Of a stretch of DNA of 64,000 bases, positions 1 to 8,585 are shown piece by piece; the stretch's first letter is position 1; each line of letters opens with the position of its first letter. The DNA lies in the NCBI GenBank assembly GCA_001464835.1, contig LNDS01000031.1, positions 21,840-85,839 of the forward strand, in the 5' to 3' direction. The DNA comes from Rhizobiales bacterium Ga0077525. Its GTDB lineage: Bacteria; Pseudomonadota; Alphaproteobacteria; Rhizobiales; Xanthobacteraceae. The translations under genes were made by a program, and so were the position numbers. The notes beneath the pieces are model-generated. The model was not told the DNA's origin, ran no database searches, and worked only from the letters and a program-made list of their open reading frames with translations.

Positions 1-1
1 G

Positions 2-1222
2 CAGCAGATCGTGCGCATCTGCTCGAAGCACGGCATGCCGATCATTCCCTACGGCGCCGGTTCGTCGCTGGAGGGCCACGTTAACGCGCCGCAGGGCGGC
101 GTCTCGATCGACTTCCGCGATATGAACGCGTTGCTGACCGTGCACGCCGAGGATCTCGACTGCGTCGTGCAGGCCGGCATCACCCGCAAGACCCTGAACG
201 AGCAGTTGCGCGACAGCGGGCTGTTCTTCCCGATCGATCCCGGCGCCGACGCTTCGCTCGGCGGCATGGCTTCGACGCGCGCCTCGGGCACCAACGCGGT
301 GCGCTACGGCACCATGAAGGACAATGTCATCGCGCTGAAAGTCGTGCTCGCCAATGGCGAGGTGATCGACACTGCGCGCCGCGCCAAGAAAACCTCGGCC
401 GGCTACGACCTGACCCGCCTGATGGTCGGCTCGGAAGGCACGCTCGGCATCATCACCGAACTGACGCTGAAATTGTCCGGCATTCCGGAGGCGATCTCCG
501 GCGGCCGCTGCCCGTTTCCTTCCGTCGAGGCGGCCTGCAACGCCGCGATCATGACCATCCAGGCCGGCATTCCGGTGGCGCGCATCGAACTGCTCGACGC
601 GCTCCAGGTCCGCGCCATCAATCTCGGGTCGAAACTCGATCTGCCGGAGACGACGTTGCTGCTGATGGAGTTCCACGGCTCTCCCGCCTCGGTCGCTGAA
701 CAGTCGACCCGCTTCGGTGAGATTGCCGAAGAACTTGGTGGCGGTCCGTTTGTCTGGACCACGGTGCCGGAAGAACGCACCAAGCTCTGGGAAGCGCGCC
801 ACAACGCCGCCTTCTCAAACTTCACGCTGCGCCCCGGCGCGGCGATGATCGCCACCGACGTCTGCGTGCCGATCTCGCGGCTGGCAGAATGCGTCACCGC
901 GACGCAGGCCGACATCGCCGACAGCCGTATCGTCGCGCCGATCGTCGGCCATGTCGGCGACGGCAATTTCCACCTCACGATGCTGATCGACCTGAATGAC
1001 GCTGACGAGGTCGCGCGCGCCGAGGGCCTCTCCGGCCGCCTGGTCGAGCGCGCTTTGGCGATGGACGGAACCTGCACCGGCGAACACGGCGTCGGCCAAG
1101 GCAAGATCAAATACATGCAGGCCGAGCACGGCGAGGCTGCGGTGGCCGCCATGCGGGCGATCAAGCAGGCGCTCGACCCGCAGAATATCCTCAATCCGGG
1201 CAAAATGATCGCGCAAAACTGA
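2..1222 (+). CDS. FAD-linked oxidase, D-lactate/glycolate dehydrogenase type (5' end outside window)
   Basis: The frame is open from base 2, so the start lies upstream of the window. The visible 406 residues match the FAD-binding oxidase type 4 (PCMH) family that includes D-lactate dehydrogenase (cytochrome) and GlcD. Near the N terminus is the FAD loop PYGAGSSLEGH, followed by the conserved ASGTNAVRYGTMKDN and GSEGTLGIITE stretches. The C-terminal catalytic cap carries GHVGDGNFH and CTGEHGVGQGK, and the protein ends in the family-typical NPGKM. Such enzymes oxidise a 2-hydroxy acid and pass electrons to cytochrome c or quinone. The exact substrate cannot be read from the sequence. Confidence 0.9.
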   Translation, partial: QQIVRICSKHGMPIIPYGAGSSLEGHVNAPQGGVSIDFRDMNALLTVHAEDLDCVVQAGITRKTLNEQLRDSGLFFPIDPGADASLGGMASTRASGTNAVRYGTMKDNVIALKVVLANGEVIDTARRAKKTSAGYDLTRLMVGSEGTLGIITELTLKLSGIPEAISGGRCPFPSVEAACNAAIMTIQAGIPVARIELLDALQVRAINLGSKLDLPETTLLLMEFHGSPASVAEQSTRFGEIAEELGGGPFVWTTVPEERTKLWEARHNAAFSNFTLRPGAAMIATDVCVPISRLAECVTATQADIADSRIVAPIVGHVGDGNFHLTMLIDLNDADEVARAEGLSGRLVERALAMDGTCTGEHGVGQGKIKYMQAEHGEAAVAAMRAIKQALDPQNILNPGKMIAQN

Positions 1223-1317
1223 TCGCGCATGGCTGAATGCCAGCCGCGACATAGATTTGCCGCCAAAACTCTCGAAGACTGGCGTATATTTCGATAGATT
1301 AAGCGCAAGCCAGGCTG

Positions 1318-4300
1318 TTGCGGTTTTGGCGCTGGAGTTGGCGTTTGCAAACCACTTTGCTCGGATTGGCGGTAGCGATCATCCTGGCGGTGCTGGCCGC
1401 ACTGGTCGGGCCGCTGCTGATCGACTGGAGCGGACAGCGCTCGATTTTCGAATCCGAAGCCGGCCGTCTCCTCGGCGTCAACGTGCGGGTCGCGGGCGGC
1501 ATCGATGCGCGCCTGCTGCCGTCGCCGCGGCTCACCCTCAACGATGTCGAACTTGGCCAGGGCGACAGCAAGATCGCGCTGCGCGCGCTGACCGTCGAAC
1601 TGGCGCTTGGCCCCCTGATGCGCGGCGACTGGCATGCGACCGAATTGCACCTCGCCGGACCGCACGTGAAGCTCGGCGTCGATGCCGCCGGTCTAGTCAC
1701 CGCGCCTGATTTCAACATGGCGTTCAGCCCGGACTCAGTCACGGTCGAACGCCTGAGCATCGAGGACGGCACGGTGTCTTTCGTCGATGCCGGCAGCGGC
1801 GGCGCCGTCACCCTCAGCCGCTTGTGGTTCAACGGCGACGCCAAGTCGCTCACCGGCCCGTTCAAGGGCGAAGGCGCGGTCACGATTGGCGGCGAACTTT
1901 ATCCGTTCCGCCTGTCGACGGGGCGTTACAGCGACGAAGGCGCCATCAAGATTCATCTCAACGTCGATCCGGTCAACCGCCCGCTCAGCATTGAAGCCGA
2001 CGGCCAGTTGAAGCTTGCCGGCGGCGAGCCGCGCTTCGACGGTACCTGGAGCCTGTCGAAGCCGGTCGGCATCGGCCTGCGCACCAATGCGCGGCTGACG
2101 CAGCCGTGGCGTTTGAGCGGCAAGATCAAGGCCGGCGCGCAATCGGCGCTGATCGAGCAGATCGAGTATCTCTACGGTTCGGAAGAGCAGGGGCTCAAGC
2201 TGACCGGCGTCGCCGACTTCAAGTTCGGCAGCAATGCGCGCTTCGACGGCGTGCTGTCCGGTCGCCAGATCGATCTCGACCGCGTGCTGATCGGAAGCGA
2301 CGGCACGCGGCCGCCACCGGCCGCTGCCATCCGCGAACTCATCGAACTTGGCGGCGGCGCCTTTCGCCCGGGATTCCCGATCGCCCTCGGCATCGGCATC
2401 GACCAGATCACGCTCGGCGGCAATACGGTTCAGAACTTGCGCGGCGACATCAGCTCCGATGCCAAAGGCTGGAGTCTCGACCGCTTTGAGTTTCGCGCGC
2501 CCGGCTATACGCAGGTGCGCCTGAGCGGCCATCTCGCCGTCGGCGCCGACGGCGTCGCCTTCACCGGACCGGCCGAGATCGAAGCCAACGATCCGAAAGT
2601 GCTGGCCGCCTGGCTCGAAGGCCGCAGCGATGTGCCGGTGACGCCACCGATCGATCTGCGCACGCTTAATCTGCGCGGCGATGTTACGCTCGGCAGCGAG
2701 AAGGTCGCCATCGAGCAACTGAAGGCGGAGTTCGACCGCAAGACGATCTCCGGGCGGCTGTCATATGTCTTCGCCGCCGGCCGCGAGCAGGCCAAGCTCG
2801 ATGCCGCGCTCAACGCGCCAGAACTCGACATCGATGCCGCGCTCGGCTTCGGCAAAGCGCTGCTCGCCGGCTCGGCGATGCAACGGCCGCGCGACATGAT
2901 TATCGCCGCCGATATTGGCCGCGCCTCGGTCGCCGGTTTTGTCGCGCGCAATGCCAGCGCGCGGCTGAAAGTCGATGCCGGCGGCTTGCAGATCGACAAA
3001 TTGTCCGTCACCGATCTTGGCGGCGCGGCGTTTTCGGCGAGCGGCCGTATCGACACGACGCAGCCGACGCCGCGCGGCAGCATCAATGTCGATCTCACCG
3101 CGCCGGACATGGCGCCGGTGATGGCGGTGCTGTCGCGCTTCGCGCCGGCCACCGTCTCGGCGCTGGGCCGCGGCACCGCGGCGATGGCGCCGGCCCGGTT
3201 GCGCGCACGGCTGGTGATCGATGGCACGGCGCAGGCGGCGCTGGCCAGGGTCAATATCGACGGCGTTCTCGGCAAGGTGCGCGTCGCTTTGGCCGGGCAG
3301 GGCAATGCCGACTTCTTCACCGCCGGCGCCAATGCCGGCGAAGTGCGGCTCGATGGCAAGCTGGACGCCGATGACGGCAAGATCCTGATGGCCATGCTCG
3401 GTCTCGACAGAGCGGTGGAGATCGAAGCCGGTCCCGGCGCGCTGACTCTTGCTCTCAATGGTCCGGCGAATGGCGATCTGAAGCTCGAAAGCCGTCTTGT
3501 CGCCAAAGGGCTGGAGGCCAGGGCCGCCGGCACCGCGCGGCCGTTTGGCGCTCAGCCCTCCGCATCGCTGCGCGCGACGATCGTGCGCGCCAATGCCGCG
3601 CCGTTGCGCGGCGCCGGCGGTGGCCGGGCGGCGCTGCCGGTGACCTTCGATGGCGGCGTCGCGCTTGCCGGCGACGAAGTCACATTGACCGACATCAACG
3701 CCAATGCTGGCGGCACCGCGCTGCGCGGCAAGGCCAGTTGGTCGCTCGGCATGCCGCACCGGATTTCCGGCGAACTGGAAGCCGACACGATCGATGGCGG
3801 TACAGTGGTCGCCGCCGCCATTGGCATGGCGACCTTGCCGCCGGGCTCCGACAAGAACTGGGTGTGGTCGACGGAACCCTTCACCGACGGCGCCTTCGGC
3901 GACTATGCCGGGACGGTGGCGCTTAAAGTGCGCCGCCTGGATCTGCCGGCGCCGCTTGTGGTGCGTGAATTCCGCAGCAGTCTGCGTTTCGGCAAGCGCG
4001 AAATATCCGTCGGCGACATCAGCGGCGACATGGCCGGCGGCAGGCTAAGCGGCGGCATCGTCTACAAGGACACCGACCTCGGCCTGACTGCCCAAGCCAA
4101 GTTGTCGCTGACCGGCGCCGATGCCGCGGCGCTGCTCGCCGCCGGGGCGCGGCCGCCGGTAACAGGAGCGCTCGATCTGACCGCCGAGGTCGAGGGTTCG
4201 GGCTTGAGCCCTGTGGCGCTGCTCGGCTCGCTGCAAGGCAACGGCACCGTTGCGCTTGCCGACGCGCAACTGGCCGGGCTCGATCCGCGCACCTTCGACA

Positions 4301-4941
4301 CGGTGACGCGCGCGGTCGATCAAGGTCTGGCCATCGATTCGCAACGCATCGCCAACGTCGTGCGCACTGCGCTGGAAGGCGGTCAGTTGCCGGTCAAGCG
4401 CGCCGGCGGCGTTTTCACCCTTCGCGCCGGCCAGTTGCGTCTGGCCAATGTCACCGTCGATAGCAAGAACGCCAATCTCGACATTACGGGCCGTGTCGAT
4501 CTGACCGACGGCACGCTCGACGCGCGGCTGGTTCTGTCGGGATCGAGCGAAGCGGCCGGCGCGCGGCCGGACATCTTCATGGCATTGCGCGGGCCGGTCG
4601 CGGCGCCGTCGCGCAGCATCGACGTGTCGGCATTGACCGGCTGGCTGACGCTGCGGGCGGTTGAATTGCAGGCGAGCCGCCTGCGCGCCATCGAGGCGGC
4701 GCAGCCGAAGCCGCTCCCGCCGCTGCCGCCCGCCGGCGACATTGTTATTCCGCCGAAAGAAGTTTCGCCGCCGACAAAAACGCCGCCGCAAAAAGAAGCT
4801 GCGCCGCCGAAAGAAATATTGCCTGAAAAAGAAATGGCGCCGGCATTGCCGGCGCCCGTCGAGATTCATCCTGCGCCCAATCCAGCGCCATTGCCGAAGC
4901 GCGCCGGGCAACCGGCAGGTTCCATCAGCCCCCAGAACTGA
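1318..4941 (+). CDS. AsmA family protein, large inner-membrane-anchored protein
   Basis: This 1207-residue protein starts at TTG 1318 with one hydrophobic anchor (about residues 10-35) followed by the AsmA-type opening IDWSGQRSIFESEAGRLLG. The rest is a very long periplasmic region rich in repeated beta-strand patterns, as in the AsmA/TamB/YhdP group. These proteins are thought to bridge the envelope and take part in phospholipid transport or outer-membrane biogenesis; which role this one has is inference. The last ~70 residues are an oddly proline/lysine/glutamate-rich tail (repeated PPKE, PPQKE, PEKE units). It ends 17 bases inside the convergent RHH gene. A TTG start at 1345 is also possible. 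Confidence 0.85.
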   Translation: MRFWRWSWRLQTTLLGLAVAIILAVLAALVGPLLIDWSGQRSIFESEAGRLLGVNVRVAGGIDARLLPSPRLTLNDVELGQGDSKIALRALTVELALGPLMRGDWHATELHLAGPHVKLGVDAAGLVTAPDFNMAFSPDSVTVERLSIEDGTVSFVDAGSGGAVTLSRLWFNGDAKSLTGPFKGEGAVTIGGELYPFRLSTGRYSDEGAIKIHLNVDPVNRPLSIEADGQLKLAGGEPRFDGTWSLSKPVGIGLRTNARLTQPWRLSGKIKAGAQSALIEQIEYLYGSEEQGLKLTGVADFKFGSNARFDGVLSGRQIDLDRVLIGSDGTRPPPAAAIRELIELGGGAFRPGFPIALGIGIDQITLGGNTVQNLRGDISSDAKGWSLDRFEFRAPGYTQVRLSGHLAVGADGVAFTGPAEIEANDPKVLAAWLEGRSDVPVTPPIDLRTLNLRGDVTLGSEKVAIEQLKAEFDRKTISGRLSYVFAAGREQAKLDAALNAPELDIDAALGFGKALLAGSAMQRPRDMIIAADIGRASVAGFVARNASARLKVDAGGLQIDKLSVTDLGGAAFSASGRIDTTQPTPRGSINVDLTAPDMAPVMAVLSRFAPATVSALGRGTAAMAPARLRARLVIDGTAQAALARVNIDGVLGKVRVALAGQGNADFFTAGANAGEVRLDGKLDADDGKILMAMLGLDRAVEIEAGPGALTLALNGPANGDLKLESRLVAKGLEARAAGTARPFGAQPSASLRATIVRANAAPLRGAGGGRAALPVTFDGGVALAGDEVTLTDINANAGGTALRGKASWSLGMPHRISGELEADTIDGGTVVAAAIGMATLPPGSDKNWVWSTEPFTDGAFGDYAGTVALKVRRLDLPAPLVVREFRSSLRFGKREISVGDISGDMAGGRLSGGIVYKDTDLGLTAQAKLSLTGADAAALLAAGARPPVTGALDLTAEVEGSGLSPVALLGSLQGNGTVALADAQLAGLDPRTFDTVTRAVDQGLAIDSQRIANVVRTALEGGQLPVKRAGGVFTLRAGQLRLANVTVDSKNANLDITGRVDLTDGTLDARLVLSGSSEAAGARPDIFMALRGPVAAPSRSIDVSALTGWLTLRAVELQASRLRAIEAAQPKPLPPLPPAGDIVIPPKEVSPPTKTPPQKEAAPPKEILPEKEMAPALPAPVEIHPAPNPAPLPKRAGQPAGSISPQN

Positions 4942-5218
4942 GCGGGGCCGGACGAGATCCGGCCCCTTCGCGCTTGTCGGTGCGGGAGCCGCGCCCGCTC
5001 TCGCTGAGGGCGCGGAAATGGTCGAGCACGTATATGCGGATGGCTGAGGACAGATTGCCGTGGCGGCGGTCGGTATCGATCGAAGCCACCAGGTCCGACA
5101 AGGTCATATCGCGCTGGGCCGCGATTTCCTTGAGCGCCGACCAGAACGCGTCCTCAAGACTGACGCTGGTCTTGTGTGTGGCGATAACGATCGAACGTTT
5201 GACAACCGGCGATTTCAT
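4925..5218 (-). CDS. Ribbon-helix-helix domain protein
   Basis: A 97-residue protein of the alphaproteobacterial RHH_4-type family. The N-terminal strand KRSIVIATHKTSVSLEDAFW is followed by a helix-turn-helix pair containing KEIAAQRDMTLSDLVASID and a conserved RHGNLSSAIRIYVLDHF. The C-terminal ~25 residues are low-complexity and overlap the end of the asmA-like gene by 17 bases, tail to tail. Its ATG overlaps the stop of the upstream DUF4169 gene by 4 bases (ATGA), so the two are probably translationally coupled. DNA binding is likely from the fold; a target is not known. Confidence 0.85.
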   Translation of the reverse strand: MKSPVVKRSIVIATHKTSVSLEDAFWSALKEIAAQRDMTLSDLVASIDTDRRHGNLSSAIRIYVLDHFRALSESGRGSRTDKREGAGSRPAPLSSGG

Positions 5219-5403
5219 TGGCCGTCACCTCCTTCGATCCGGTGCTGATCGAGGCTACGCGCAGCCTGCTTCTGCTGGGCCGCTTCGCAGTCGCGGAGGT
5301 GCTTTGGCCGGCCATAGGCAAGCCGGTTGGCGCTGGCGCGCGTCTCATCCTGCGCGTGCGAAGCCCGTTTGCGCACCGCCCGAAGATTCACCACGTCCGC
5401 CAT
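5215..5403 (-). CDS. DUF4169 family protein
   Basis: A 62-residue, charged protein opening MADVVNLRAVRKRASHAQ, with the DUF4169 pattern of an Asn-Leu-Arg motif followed by an Ala/Arg/Lys-rich helix (ANRLAYGRPK) and an ending near LDQHRI. DUF4169 has no assigned function. It sits directly upstream of, and overlaps by 4 bases, the ribbon-helix-helix gene. The tight coupling suggests that the two proteins act together; this is inference. Confidence 0.8.
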   Translation of the reverse strand: MADVVNLRAVRKRASHAQDETRASANRLAYGRPKHLRDCEAAQQKQAARSLDQHRIEGGDGQ

Positions 5404-5886
5404 TGCATCGCCTCTATATCAGCAACTCTTGCGGCCGCCTTTTGTAACGGCCGAGTGTCTTGAAAAGTGTCGCTGGACGCGGTGCTTCACCATCGGCCAG
5501 CTTGGAAGCATTCCATGGTAGACAATGCGGGTTAGTGCAATCCCAATTCAAGACACGGTTAGTTGATCGCAGAATACGCGGGCTGCTCATTATGTGACCG
5601 CCCCCAGGATTTGCGCCCGCATTTACAGTCCTGCCAAGTCAAAGGGAGAGCATTATTTTGAGCGAAGCCAACAAATACTTTAAAAGTTGCGTGCGGAACC
5701 TTACGAACTCCCGCCGCGACCTGTTAACAGGCATAAATGACATTAAAAATAAGTAGAATTGCGCTGAAGCAATTAGTCGATGGCTAAAATCTAGGTATTT
5801 GCGAGCAGATATTCTATGCGACCGGTGCCCTCTCTCTTTGCACTTGGCCGCGATTTCTCCCCCAGGATAATCGCAAGCCACTTCGG
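5404..5886. other. 483-base intergenic region
   Basis: No conserved gene is visible. The part from about 5640 to 5820 is clearly more AT-rich than its neighbours. It contains one small candidate reading frame on the plus strand (listed separately). The first ~150 bases presumably carry the promoter of the minus-strand DUF4169/RHH pair. The 3' end of fumC faces into the region, and I see no convincing U-tailed terminator for it. Confidence 0.5.
5658..5756 (+). CDS. Candidate small ORF, 32 residues
   Basis: A TTG start at 5658 is preceded 7 bases upstream by a purine-rich GGGAGAG (5644-5650). The frame reads MSEANKYFKSCVRNL and ends DLLTGINDIKNK before TAG at 5754-5756. Composition is hydrophilic and basic, with no membrane segment. 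It lies in an AT-rich gap with no neighbour on the same strand. I do not recognise a family. The only support is the ribosome-binding site and a natural-looking residue mix, so it may be chance. Confidence 0.22.
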   Translation: MSEANKYFKSCVRNLTNSRRDLLTGINDIKNK

Positions 5887-7299
5887 TCAACCCGGCCGCG
5901 TCATTTTGCCCGGCCTGACCAAGCGGTCGAAGTCGGCGCCCGAGATAAAGCCGAGCCGCAGCGCTTCTTCGCGCAAGGTTGTGCCATTGGCGTGCGCCGC
6001 TTTGGCGACCTTGGCGGCGTTGTCGTAGCCGATTTTCGGCGCCAGCGCGGTGACCAGCATCAGCGAGCGCTGCATCAGTTCGGCAATGCGCGGTTCGTTG
6101 GCCTCGATGCCGACGATGCAGTTGTCGGTGAACGAAGTGGCGGCGTCACCGAGCAGCCGGATCGATTGCAACATGGCGTAAGCCATCACCGGCTTGTAGA
6201 CGTTGAGTTCGAAATGGCCCTGGCTGCCGGCGACTGTAATCGACGTGTTGTTGCCGAACACCTGGCAGCACACCATGGTGAGCGCTTCGCTCTGCGTCGG
6301 GTTGACCTTGCCTGGCATGATCGACGAACCGGCCTCGTTGCTCGGCAGGATCAGTTCGCCAAGGCCGGAGCGCGGCCCGGAGCCGAGCAGGCGGATATCG
6401 TTGGCGATCTTGAACAGCGCGGTGGCGGCGGCATTGATGGCGCCATGCGCGAACACATAGGCATCGTGCGCCGCCATGTGTTCGAACTTGTTCGGCGCGC
6501 TGACGAAGGGCAGCTTGGTCAACGTGGCGATGCGTTTGGCGAAAGCCTTGGCGAATTTCGGTTTGGTGTTGAGGCCGGTGCCGACCGCGGTGCCGCCTTG
6601 CGCCAAGGGATAAAGCTCGCGCTGCGCCAGTCTGAGACGCGCGATCGATGATTTCACCTGCGCGGCGTAGCCGGAAAATTCCTGGCCGAGCGTCACCGGC
6701 GTCGCATCCATCGTGTGGGTGCGGCCGATCTTGACGATCCGGGCGAACTGTTTGGCCTTCTTGTCTAGCGCGGCTTGCATCGTCGTCAATGCCGGCAGCA
6801 GATGGTTGGCGATCTGCAGGGCGGCGGCGATATGCATGGCGGTCGGCAGCGAGTCGTTGGACGACTGGCTCATATTGACGTGATCGTTCGGATGCACCGG
6901 CGTCTTGGCGCCGAGTTCGCCGCCGAGCGCCAGATTGGCGATGTTGGCGATTACCTCGTTGACGTTCATGTTGGATTGCGTGCCGGAGCCGGTCTGCCAC
7001 ACCAGCAGCGGAAACTCATCGTCGAGCTTGCCGTCGGCGATGTCCTGCGCCGCGGCGGCGATGGCGTTGGCGCGTTTGCTGTCGAGCGAGCCGAGATCGC
7101 GGTTCACGTCGGCGGCGGCGCGCTTGACCAAGCCGAGAGCATGCACGACTTCGATCGGCATGCGTTCCGTGCCGATGCGGAAGTTTCGCAGCGAGCGTTC
7201 GGTCTGCGCACCCCACAGCCGGTCGGCGGGGATGTCGAGCGCGCCGAAGGAGTCAGCTTCGCTGCGGGTCGTCGCGCTGGGAGTGCGTGTTTTTGCCAT
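5887..7299 (-). CDS. fumC: Class II fumarate hydratase
   Basis: FumC interconverts fumarate and L-malate in the cytosol as a step of the TCA cycle, without an iron-sulfur cluster. The 470 residues match the usual class II length. The opening [17 protein letters not shown] and the fumarate lyase signature [13 protein letters not shown] (from about residue 324) are both present, as are the substrate-binding stretches [12 protein letters not shown] and [14 protein letters not shown]. The gene is followed downstream by the AT-rich intergenic region and preceded by sspB on the same strand with a 50-base gap. Confidence 0.97.
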   Translation of the reverse strand: MAKTRTPSATTRSEADSFGALDIPADRLWGAQTERSLRNFRIGTERMPIEVVHALGLVKRAAADVNRDLGSLDSKRANAIAAAAQDIADGKLDDEFPLLVWQTGSGTQSNMNVNEVIANIANLALGGELGAKTPVHPNDHVNMSQSSNDSLPTAMHIAAALQIANHLLPALTTMQAALDKKAKQFARIVKIGRTHTMDATPVTLGQEFSGYAAQVKSSIARLRLAQRELYPLAQGGTAVGTGLNTKPKFAKAFAKRIATLTKLPFVSAPNKFEHMAAHDAYVFAHGAINAAATALFKIANDIRLLGSGPRSGLGELILPSNEAGSSIMPGKVNPTQSEALTMVCCQVFGNNTSITVAGSQGHFELNVYKPVMAYAMLQSIRLLGDAATSFTDNCIVGIEANEPRIAELMQRSLMLVTALAPKIGYDNAAKVAKAAHANGTTLREEALRLGFISGADFDRLVRPGKMTRPG

Positions 7300-7349
7300 T
7301 GGCTAAACCTATGCCAATCGCGCCGGCAAACAAGTCGGGGAGGGGACGG

Positions 7350-7976
7350 CTATTTCTTGCGGAACCGGTCGAGACGCACGACCTCGCCGCCGCCGGACGG
7401 CTTGTCGGGATTGGGATCGGTCGGTTCCGCTTCGGCGGCTGGTGAGACCGGCGGCAGTGGCGTCACCGCGGGTACACTGGCGGCGGGCGGAGCGACGGGC
7501 AGACGGGTCGTCGGGTCGGCTTTCTTCGGCGCCGCCTTGCTGGCGTTTTCCGCGGCGCTGACCGAGGTCAGTTGGGTTTTTTTGGCATCCGGCTTTTTGC
7601 CGTCCGGCTTCTGGTCGCTCTCGGCGATTTGTTCGAACTGCAAGCCGAACTGTACCGACGGGTCGAAGAAGCCGGTGATGGCGTCGAAGGGAATCGCAAG
7701 CTTTTCCGGGATGCCGCCGAACGACATGCCGACCTCGAAACCAGGCTCGGTCACCGCCAGGTCCCAGAACTGGTGCTGGAGGATGACCGTCATTTCTTCC
7801 GGGTATTGCGCGCGCAGGCGGTCGGACATGCGCACGCCGTCGGCCCGCGTGTTGAACGAGATATAGAAGTGATGGTCGCCGGGCAGGCCTTTTTTGGCGG
7901 CGTCGGTGAGCACGTTGCGGACCACCCCGCGCAGCGCCTGCTGGGTCAAGAGATCGTAGCGGATATGGTCGGCCAT
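7350..7976 (-). CDS. sspB: SspB-type ClpXP adaptor protein
   Basis: SspB binds the ssrA degradation tag and hands tagged proteins to ClpXP. The 208-residue protein opens IRYDLLTQQALRGVVRNVL and carries the alphaproteobacterial SspB core (HHFYISFNTRADGVRMSDRLRAQ, then GFEVGMSFGGIPEKLAIPF). After residue ~120 comes a flexible Pro/Ala/Lys-rich linker, and the last residues VVRLDRFRKK form the short C-terminal peptide that in this family docks on the ClpX zinc domain. AGGA lies about 7 bases before the ATG. The gene lies directly downstream of ssrA on the same strand. Confidence 0.93.
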   Translation of the reverse strand: MADHIRYDLLTQQALRGVVRNVLTDAAKKGLPGDHHFYISFNTRADGVRMSDRLRAQYPEEMTVILQHQFWDLAVTEPGFEVGMSFGGIPEKLAIPFDAITGFFDPSVQFGLQFEQIAESDQKPDGKKPDAKKTQLTSVSAAENASKAAPKKADPTTRLPVAPPAASVPAVTPLPPVSPAAEAEPTDPNPDKPSGGGEVVRLDRFRKK

Positions 7977-8080
7977 TCGCGTCCTGCGGTCGGGAGAGTC
8001 ATCGTTTTGGCATGATAGCGCGCCGGGCGGCGAAATTCATCCCGTCGGTGTGTCGAATAATGGCTCTTTGCAAGGAAAGT

Positions 8081-8405
8081 GGAGGCTTCTGTTGCCAGGT
8101 GCCTCCGAACCCCGCCTGACGGAGCTTAACCCGCCAGGACTTCTAGTCTTGGTTTTTCAAACCGCTTACGCAGCCTGAGCAACCGGAGCATAGTTGTCGT
8201 TTGCAACTACGATTTGGCCCGATAACGGCGGAACCATGCCGAGCAAAAGTTCGTCCTTTACGCCCTCGTCGATCCTAGTTCGCCCCCGCCGAAGCCCTGA
8301 TTCATGACCGAAGGTCAGGACTTGGGTGGAGGCGCCGGGTACTGCCCCCGGGTCCGAAAGGTTTATTACGACGTCCGTTTATCGCCATAGCCGGGTTGCC
8401 CCGGC
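8081..8405 (-). ncRNA. ssrA: Circularly permuted two-piece tmRNA
   Basis: Read on the minus strand, the gene begins with the acceptor piece: hairpin at 8390-8405, then T-arm (CCGGG, loop GGCAGTA, CCCGG) and the 3' acceptor strand CGCCTCC at 8328-8334 with discriminator A at 8327. An intervening segment of about 37 bases follows (8288-8324). The coding piece then starts with GGGGGCG at 8281-8287, which pairs with the acceptor strand over 7 bp including a G3-U70-type wobble, the alanine identity element. The tag frame at 8166-8204 encodes ANDNYAPVAQAA and stop. A hairpin (8081-8106) closes the gene. CCA is not fully encoded. A TTACCT-N17-TATATT promoter lies at 8412-8440. Confidence 0.94.
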
Positions 8406-8411
8406 ACCTTG

Positions 8412-8440
8412 AATATAAGCGCTAAAAGTTGACGAGGTAA
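8412..8440 (-). promoter_or_regulatory. Probable ssrA promoter
   Basis: On the minus strand, -35 TTACCT (8435-8440) and -10 TATATT (8412-8417) are separated by 17 bp. This would start transcription near 8405, exactly where the first hairpin of the tmRNA acceptor piece begins. Assignment is by consensus only. Confidence 0.5.
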
Positions 8441-8585
8441 GGGCGATGCGGTGGATTTTCCGCAGCGGCCGCAAAAAGCCGCGGACAGACCCCGGCAAGT
8501 CTTTGATTGCGCGTCAATTTTATTAACTTGTCTAGGGAAAACTCCGCTCCGGCCCGTTTGGCCTTGGAGCCTGGAGTTCTCTCCT

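Noticed and set aside
403..1665. 420-residue open frame on the minus strand
   Set aside because: It is antisense to the FAD oxidase, runs across its end, and has the Arg/Ser/Ala-rich composition of GC-driven shadow frames.
2505..3533. 342-residue minus-strand frame inside the asmA-like gene
   Set aside because: Low-complexity Ala/Ser/Arg composition and no recognisable domain; the plus-strand gene is continuous and conserved.
5639..5890. 83-residue minus-strand frame after fumC
   Set aside because: Overlaps the fumC stop, has no ribosome site, and its composition is not convincing; the region is AT-rich so open frames are less telling but this one has no family.
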